Below the pieces are notes generated by a model. It saw nothing but the letters and a program-made list of their open reading frames with translations. It was not told where the DNA came from and ran no database searches. From JARDZI01 sp041639705 (GTDB taxonomy: Bacteria; Bacillota; Clostridia; Clostridiales; Caloramatoraceae), in assembly GCA_041639705.1 (NCBI GenBank), contig JBEQBT010000095.1, positions 1 through 11,398 of the forward strand: a stretch of DNA of 11,398 nucleotides. Reading direction: 5' to 3'. The stretch's first letter is position 1. The number at the start of each line of letters is the position of its first letter. Of this stretch, positions 6,342 to 11,398 are shown piece after piece. Position numbers and translations under genes: made by a program.

Positions 6342-9029
6342 ATGGATACGTGTCTTGGTGGGATGTGGAAACTATATTTTGATAGTGAGAAAGAATTGGA
6401 TTTTAAAACATATACAGAGGGAACCTCAATTGAAGTTGAGGTTCCTGGAACTGTTGATAAATATTTAGAGGATAGGACTTACAGCGGTCCCTTTTTTTAC
6501 AGCAGAAGGTTTTGGATAAATAAAAATGAGTCAAAGAGATTTATTTTAAACCTTAAGGGTGTAAGTTATTATTGTGAGACATGCATAAATGGAAAATATG
6601 TTGGAGAGCATGAAGGAATATGGAATGAATTTAGCTTTGATATAACTGAGTTTTTGCTGCATGGAGAAAACAGTATAACAGTTAAGGTTATTAAGCCTGA
6701 TTTTGATAAGAATAGCAGGTATTATTTCCGCTCTATATTATTTGGGTTCATACCTGATGTACTTCTGCCATTTGGGGGTATATGGAAGGGCGTAAACATT
6801 TCTGAGAAGAATGAGGGATACTTTGAAGAGGTATACCCTAAGTTTAATATGATTGATAAAACTCTAGAAATAGAGTACGTGATAAACAATAAAAAAGACT
6901 ACAGCATTCAAGTGGATGTGTTGGATCCTAGAGGGACAGTTAATTATTTTTTCCAAGACAAGAGTAATGGCTTGTTTAAAACTAGATTGGATAATTTGAT
7001 TCTTTGGTCTCCTGATGAACCAAATCTATATACTATTGAAGTCAAATTATTGTCAAATGGAGTACTTCTAGACAGTTTTAAAAAGCGTATTGGAGCTAGA
7101 AGCGTTGAGTGTAAAGATGGCAAGATATTGGTAAATGGTAAACCTATTTATTTAAGAGGAGTACTGCACTGGGGATATTACCCCGAGGCATATAGCCCCA
7201 ATCCAACATATGAAACAGTGAAGGAAGAGCTATTTCAGATTAAAAGCATGGGTTTTAATGGAGTAAAACACTGCTTGTATTTTCCACCTGAGTACTATTA
7301 TGAGCTTTGTGATGAAATGGGAATACTACTGTGGCAGGAGATGCCCCTATGGCTTCCTCACCCTAATGAATATTTACTTCCTAGAATATATGAGCAATAT
7401 CCTAGGATGATTAAACTGTTTATAAATCACCCCTCTGTTGTCCTAATAAGTTTAGGGTGTGAGTTAGATTCCACAATATCTGGTGGGGTATTGAATGACC
7501 TATATGAAATGATAGATTCAAAAAACTTCAGTGCAATAATATGCGACAACAGTGGTTCAGGTGAATGCTATGATGGAGTACAGGATGGCAAGAGTGATAT
7601 ATATGATTATCATTTTTATTCTGAACTTCATAATCTGGAAGGTTTGATTAATGAATTTACACAAAGCTACAGGTCTAAAAAGCCTTGGTTATTTGGTGAG
7701 TTCAATGACATTGATACATGGAGAAGTATGGAGAAGATTAGGAAAGCAAGTATATGTGAAGTATACTGGGCTGATAAGGATGAAACCAAGAATTTACTTA
7801 GGATTACCCATAAGAATCAAGGCTCTGATCAACCTGTATATCTTCAGGAGGAAATACTTGAAACCTATGGGATTAGGGAGCAGGCTCAAGGGCTAGAGGA
7901 GATTAGTTATAGGCAGGCTTATGATGTGAGAAAGTACATTTTGGAATTAACAAGGAGATATTCTGCAATTTCTGGATATAATATTACGAATTTAAGAGAT
8001 GTAGCTATTACAACCTCTGGAATATTTGATGATTTTAACAACCCAAAGTGGAGTCCCGAGGAGTTTAGAAAGATTAATAATGATATGGTCTTGATTTATT
8101 CAAAGGATTTAGGGCGAGTATGGTATAGAGGTGGAGATCGATTCCTGTCTATGGATTTATATAACCATTTTTCACAGAGTACTTTGAGTGGAAAAATCAT
8201 ATTATCTAATATGACTGACATCAGTGGTGAGTGTATATTGAAGATAGAGTTGATAAAAGAAGGTGTGCCAGTATACGAAAAAAGTTCATCAGTTAATATA
8301 ATAGCGTATGATTCATTAAATATTAGTGACATTTCAATTTTACTACCAGAAATACATGAAACAGCCTGCTGTAAACTATCTGTAGCTTTAACAAAGGATA
8401 ATGTGGTACTGACAGCTAATGACTGGAATATATGGGTTTACTCTGAGGTTAAAAACCATACTCCCGTTTATTTATTGGATAGCGGAAGCTACTTTTCAGG
8501 TGCTGAGAAATACTTTAATATAATAAAAATAAATTCAATTAGGGAATTAGGACGTGAATGTGGTATTTTAGTAACCTCATATTACGATGAGGAGATTGAA
8601 AGATTAATGGAGAATGGGTGGAATGTTTTCTATATACAGCAAGGGCATGGGTTTTTCCTATATAGGGAACTTCCTTTTTGGCGTGAAGGTATTAGAAAGA
8701 TAAGCAAACACCCTGCTTTAGATAACATTAAACATAATGGCCATGCTGGATTGCAGTTTTTCAGTCTAGGGTGTGATACTTCCTTTGATAAATTAGAACT
8801 GGAAGAGAAGATAGGAAAGTATGAACCAATTATAACGAGATATGATGGGCGAAGATTCCATTCTTCAGAGTATATGTTTGAATATTCCAAGGGCAGTGGT
8901 AAAACCATTGTAACCTCACTTAGAGTTCAAGGGGGACAGGGTTCTCAGGCTCGAAGTTTTGAAGAAAATATACTTAGTATAAAGATATTGGATAATGTTA
9001 TTAACTACTTTACTAAACCACAGAGGTGA
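6342..9029 (+). CDS. Glycoside hydrolase family 2-type enzyme, substrate unknown
   Basis: This protein is 895 residues from the ATG at 6342 (alternatives 6324 and 6333). It follows the GH2 layout: an N-terminal sugar-binding jelly roll (about 1-155, with CINGKYVGEHEG at 81-92), an Ig-like domain (about 160-255), and a TIM barrel from about 256 (ILVNGKPIYLRGV at 262-274). The proposed acid/base is Glu374 in NHPSVVLISLGCEL and the nucleophile Glu453 in PWLFGEF; their 79-residue spacing is close to the 76 in E. coli LacZ. The residue before the acid/base is Cys373, where clan GH-A enzymes nearly always have Asn. After the barrel come an Ig-like segment (about 610-705, ending WNIWVY) and a possible Rossmann- or amidotransferase-like domain (about 708-890). 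There is no signal peptide, so it is probably cytoplasmic. GH2 covers beta-galactosidases, glucuronidases, mannosidases and others; I cannot choose among them. It sits 5 bases after pgmB and 4 before the GH65 gene. Confidence 0.88.
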   Translation: MDTCLGGMWKLYFDSEKELDFKTYTEGTSIEVEVPGTVDKYLEDRTYSGPFFYSRRFWINKNESKRFILNLKGVSYYCETCINGKYVGEHEGIWNEFSFDITEFLLHGENSITVKVIKPDFDKNSRYYFRSILFGFIPDVLLPFGGIWKGVNISEKNEGYFEEVYPKFNMIDKTLEIEYVINNKKDYSIQVDVLDPRGTVNYFFQDKSNGLFKTRLDNLILWSPDEPNLYTIEVKLLSNGVLLDSFKKRIGARSVECKDGKILVNGKPIYLRGVLHWGYYPEAYSPNPTYETVKEELFQIKSMGFNGVKHCLYFPPEYYYELCDEMGILLWQEMPLWLPHPNEYLLPRIYEQYPRMIKLFINHPSVVLISLGCELDSTISGGVLNDLYEMIDSKNFSAIICDNSGSGECYDGVQDGKSDIYDYHFYSELHNLEGLINEFTQSYRSKKPWLFGEFNDIDTWRSMEKIRKASICEVYWADKDETKNLLRITHKNQGSDQPVYLQEEILETYGIREQAQGLEEISYRQAYDVRKYILELTRRYSAISGYNITNLRDVAITTSGIFDDFNNPKWSPEEFRKINNDMVLIYSKDLGRVWYRGGDRFLSMDLYNHFSQSTLSGKIILSNMTDISGECILKIELIKEGVPVYEKSSSVNIIAYDSLNISDISILLPEIHETACCKLSVALTKDNVVLTANDWNIWVYSEVKNHTPVYLLDSGSYFSGAEKYFNIIKINSIRELGRECGILVTSYYDEEIERLMENGWNVFYIQQGHGFFLYRELPFWREGIRKISKHPALDNIKHNGHAGLQFFSLGCDTSFDKLELEEKIGKYEPIITRYDGRRFHSSEYMFEYSKGSGKTIVTSLRVQGGQGSQARSFEENILSIKILDNVINYFTKPQR
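9023..9028 (+). promoter_or_regulatory. Ribosome binding site of the GH65 gene
   Basis: GAGGTG overlaps the TGA stop of the GH2 gene (9027-9029) and lies five bases before the ATG at 9034. This fixes that start over an upstream in-frame ATG at 8995, which has no comparable site and lies inside the GH2 gene. Confidence 0.8.
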
Positions 9030-9033
9030 TTAT

Positions 9034-11271
9034 ATGGGCATGAATACTTGGAAAATAAGTGAAGAAGGCTATAATGAGAAGCTAAATAAAAATTATGAAG
9101 GACTGTTTACTCAGGGAAATGGCTATTTATCCATAAGGGGTTCCTATGAGGAGGACTTGTCAGGCGCAACTCAAAATGACAGGTATTGGAGAATGCCCGC
9201 TAATGTTACACTTGAAAAACAAATGCATCCTAAGAGTAAATGGGGTGTATATGTTCCAGGAGTGGTTGGGAATCATCCGATTTTGAATGAAGAGATGGTT
9301 AATCTTCCGTATATTTTGGGCTTGAACATTTATGTAGATGATAACAGATTTGATATGGAAAAATCAGATTATGACAACTACAATAGAGAACTGGATTTAA
9401 AAACTGGTGTATTATCACGAAGGGTTAAATGGCATATAAATAAGCATATAATAGATATGAACTTTTCGAGGTTCGTAAGTATAGCCAGGAAAAACATTAT
9501 TGTTCAGCAGCTTAGGTTAAAGTCCATAGAGTCGGATATTAGATTAAAAGTGGAATCCTTTATAGAAGGGGATATTACCACAAACGGCTACAATCATTTC
9601 ATTGAGAAGAAAGTTATACATGATAATGGGATTATAGAGTGTCATGTTAAGACAGATTTAGAGGATGAAGTTATAATGATGTCTAGGCTACTTGTTAATT
9701 GTGCTGCAAAAGAGGAATTTCAAATTGTAAAAGATAGAGTTATTCATAATGGAGTTATAAATATCAGGAGAGGGCAAGAAGTAGAAATTAGTAAGATTAG
9801 CGTTATTAAAACTCATAAGGGCAAGGGAACTCTGAGCGACTTAAGAATATCAGAGACCATGTCGAACCAAAATCTGATTGATGATGCATGGATTGAGTTG
9901 AAAAAAGCTGTTGATGATGTGGATAAATTATATGGTGAACATGTGGATGAATGGAAAAAAAGATGGGATGTTTCTGATGTTGAAATAAAAGGAGATGACA
10001 GATCTCAATTGGCAGTGAGGTTTTCAATATACCACCTATTAAGGTCTGTGAATGAAGGAAATGACAGGGTGGCTATAGATGCAAAGGGCGCAGCAGGCGA
10101 AGCATACTTTGGCCACTATTTCTGGGATACGGAAATATATTTACTCCCATTTTATCTATATACAAACCATGCTGCTGCTAAGAATTTGTTAATGTTTAGA
10201 TATAACACTCTTGAGGCAGCTAAACAAAATGCAAAGTCCTATGGTTACGTGGGAGCAAAGTATCCCTGGGAGTCATCCATAAGTGGCAAGGAACAGTGCT
10301 CAAATTGGCAGTATAAGGACTTGGAGGTTCATATCAGTGCAGATATAGTTTATGCAATGTGGCATTATTACAGAGTAACAGGGGATAAGGACACATTGTT
10401 CAATTATTTTCTAGATGTAATGTATGAAATAAGCAGATTCTGGATTAGTAGAGCGGATAGGGAAAAGGATGGAACCTATTCTATTAAAGGAGTAATGGGA
10501 CCGGATGAGTACCTTGCATTTACTAATAACAATTTCTTTACCAACTATATGGCAAAGCATGCTCTGAAAAGAACACTAGAGGCTCTGGAAATGATTAAAA
10601 GTGAGGATGAGAAATTATACAATTATAAGGCTTCCAGCTTGAAGATTACAGAAGAAGAGCTTGTCATGATGAATGATGTCGTGGAAAAGCTTAATATTCC
10701 AATTGATAATAGCAGACATTTTATATGGCAATGTGATGACTTTGATGACTTTGTTGATTTGGATTTCAATAAGATATGGACCGACAGAAGCAAGTCATTT
10801 GGTCAGTTTATATCCCAGGAGAGGAATTACCGTTCAAAGGCATTAAAGCAAGCAGATGTAATTGGACTCTTATGGCTGTTCAATAGGGATTTTGATGATA
10901 AAATGATAAAAAACTGCATGGATTACTATGAACCAATTACAACCCATGATTCATCCCTGTCATATATAGTACATTCTATTGTATATTCACAGATAGGGGA
11001 TAGGAAAAGGGCATATGAATTTTTTCAAAAGTCCTTAGGCATTGATTTATATGATTATGGTGCCGCAGAGGGAATTCATATTGCTAACTGTGGAGGAATA
11101 TGGCAGGCGGTCATTTATGGATTTTGTGGATTAAATAATCTAATGGTTGATGAGGAAATCAAGTTGAAACCAGCACTGCCTGAAGGATGGGAAAGTGTTA
11201 AATTTAAACTGCTATATAATAATAGATGGTATAATATTACTGTAAGAAATGATGAAGTTGTTTTAGAATAG
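9034..11271 (+). CDS. GH65-family inverting alpha-glucoside phosphorylase, acceptor unknown
   Basis: This 745-residue protein has the usual length for GH65 phosphorylases (maltose, trehalose, kojibiose, nigerose and glucosyl-rhamnose types). These cleave alpha-glucosides with phosphate to give beta-glucose 1-phosphate. An N-terminal beta-sandwich (about 1-260, FTQGNGYLSIRGSYEE at 25-40) precedes an (alpha/alpha)6 barrel. Barrel motifs include GHYFWDTEI (360-368), KYPWESS (409-415) and GPDEY (489-493) with the likely general acid Glu492, close to Glu487 of Lactobacillus brevis maltose phosphorylase. KQADV (605-609), THDSSLS (637-643) and EGIHIA (679-684) are conserved in the phosphorylases and associated with the phosphate site. 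After GPDEY the sequence is LAFTNNN, unlike the HEH-type sequence I recall for maltose and kojibiose enzymes, so the acceptor may differ. The beta-phosphoglucomutase gene two genes upstream supports phosphorylase over hydrolase activity. No signal peptide, so cytoplasmic. Confidence 0.92.
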   Translation: MGMNTWKISEEGYNEKLNKNYEGLFTQGNGYLSIRGSYEEDLSGATQNDRYWRMPANVTLEKQMHPKSKWGVYVPGVVGNHPILNEEMVNLPYILGLNIYVDDNRFDMEKSDYDNYNRELDLKTGVLSRRVKWHINKHIIDMNFSRFVSIARKNIIVQQLRLKSIESDIRLKVESFIEGDITTNGYNHFIEKKVIHDNGIIECHVKTDLEDEVIMMSRLLVNCAAKEEFQIVKDRVIHNGVINIRRGQEVEISKISVIKTHKGKGTLSDLRISETMSNQNLIDDAWIELKKAVDDVDKLYGEHVDEWKKRWDVSDVEIKGDDRSQLAVRFSIYHLLRSVNEGNDRVAIDAKGAAGEAYFGHYFWDTEIYLLPFYLYTNHAAAKNLLMFRYNTLEAAKQNAKSYGYVGAKYPWESSISGKEQCSNWQYKDLEVHISADIVYAMWHYYRVTGDKDTLFNYFLDVMYEISRFWISRADREKDGTYSIKGVMGPDEYLAFTNNNFFTNYMAKHALKRTLEALEMIKSEDEKLYNYKASSLKITEEELVMMNDVVEKLNIPIDNSRHFIWQCDDFDDFVDLDFNKIWTDRSKSFGQFISQERNYRSKALKQADVIGLLWLFNRDFDDKMIKNCMDYYEPITTHDSSLSYIVHSIVYSQIGDRKRAYEFFQKSLGIDLYDYGAAEGIHIANCGGIWQAVIYGFCGLNNLMVDEEIKLKPALPEGWESVKFKLLYNNRWYNITVRNDEVVLE

Positions 11272-11398
11272 GAATGAGATTAGTAGGTAATTACCGCCTT
11301 TCCCCAAAAAGCAACTCATTGTAGACCAGCTAAGCAAAGTCAAGTGATTTTAATAAATTATTTTTGCAAGTTAATAAAAATAGTTATGCAAATAGTTA
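11272..11398. other. AT-rich tail without a gene or clear terminator
   Basis: The 127 bases after the GH65 stop hold no credible coding frame. AATGAG (11273-11278) and CTCATT (11315-11320) could pair across a long loop, and GGTAATTACC (11286-11295) is a short palindrome. No G/C-rich stem is followed directly by a T-run, so no intrinsic terminator is called. The transcript may continue, or end beyond the window. Confidence 0.5.
11363..11398. repeat. Overlapping inverted and direct repeats at the right edge
   Basis: TTTGCA (11363-11368) and TGCAAA (11387-11392) form an inverted pair. AATAGTTA occurs twice, at 11379-11386 and 11391-11398, with a 12-base period. The layout resembles an operator upstream of a following gene, but the sequence is very AT-rich and the window ends here. 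Confidence 0.3.

Noticed and set aside
7651..7896. Plus-strand small frame inside the GH2 gene (and a similar one at 6179-6382)
   Set aside because: Out-of-frame shadows of recognisable proteins, with no ribosome site or family signal.
8995..9033. ATG at 8995 as GH65 start
   Set aside because: It would add 13 non-family residues and a 35-base overlap with the GH2 gene; GAGGTG at 9023-9028 points to 9034.
11273..11320. Intrinsic terminator after the GH65 gene
   Set aside because: The only stem is six pairs around a 36-base loop and is not followed by a T-run.

Overview
The window looks like AT-rich Clostridia DNA (Bacillota). Arginine is mostly AGA/AGG, isoleucine is often ATA, ribosome sites are strong purine-rich GGAGG/GAGGTG types, and the genes are densely packed on one strand. 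A plant-glycan-degrading clostridium (Lachnospirales-like) would fit, but the exact taxon is a guess. All six genes read rightward. There is no RNA gene, insertion sequence or CRISPR array.

Layout. Positions 1-947 hold the C-terminal half of a GH127/DUF1680-type beta-L-arabinofuranosidase-like enzyme, cut by the left edge. Positions 968-2062 encode a MsmX/MalK-type ATPase for CUT1 sugar ABC importers. A 209-base gap (2063-2271) with several inverted repeats follows, including one long imperfect hairpin just before the next ribosome site. Positions 2272-5649 encode a large multidomain right-handed beta-helix protein (beta-helix, PKD, a possible carbohydrate-binding sandwich, F5/8C-like domain) with no visible signal peptide. 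Then come a beta-phosphoglucomutase (5662-6336), a GH2-type glycosidase (6342-9029) and a GH65-type phosphorylase (9034-11271), tightly packed with gaps of 12, 5 and 4 bases. The last 127 bases are AT-rich and hold no gene or clear terminator.

How it fits together (inference from known families). A CUT1 importer powered by the ATPase would bring in an oligosaccharide. The GH127-like, GH2 and beta-helix proteins would trim it in the cytoplasm. GH65 would phosphorolyse an alpha-glucoside to beta-glucose 1-phosphate, which beta-phosphoglucomutase turns into glucose 6-phosphate. GH65 with beta-PGM is a well-known pair. The surrounding combination suggests a heteroglycan containing alpha-glucose, possibly beta-L-arabinofuranose, and a beta-linked sugar; the actual substrate cannot be read from the sequence.

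Most unusual points: the apparently cytoplasmic multidomain beta-helix protein of unknown activity, a GH2 active-site motif with Cys where Asn is expected, a GH65 with a divergent sequence after its catalytic Glu, and the structured leader before the beta-helix gene.
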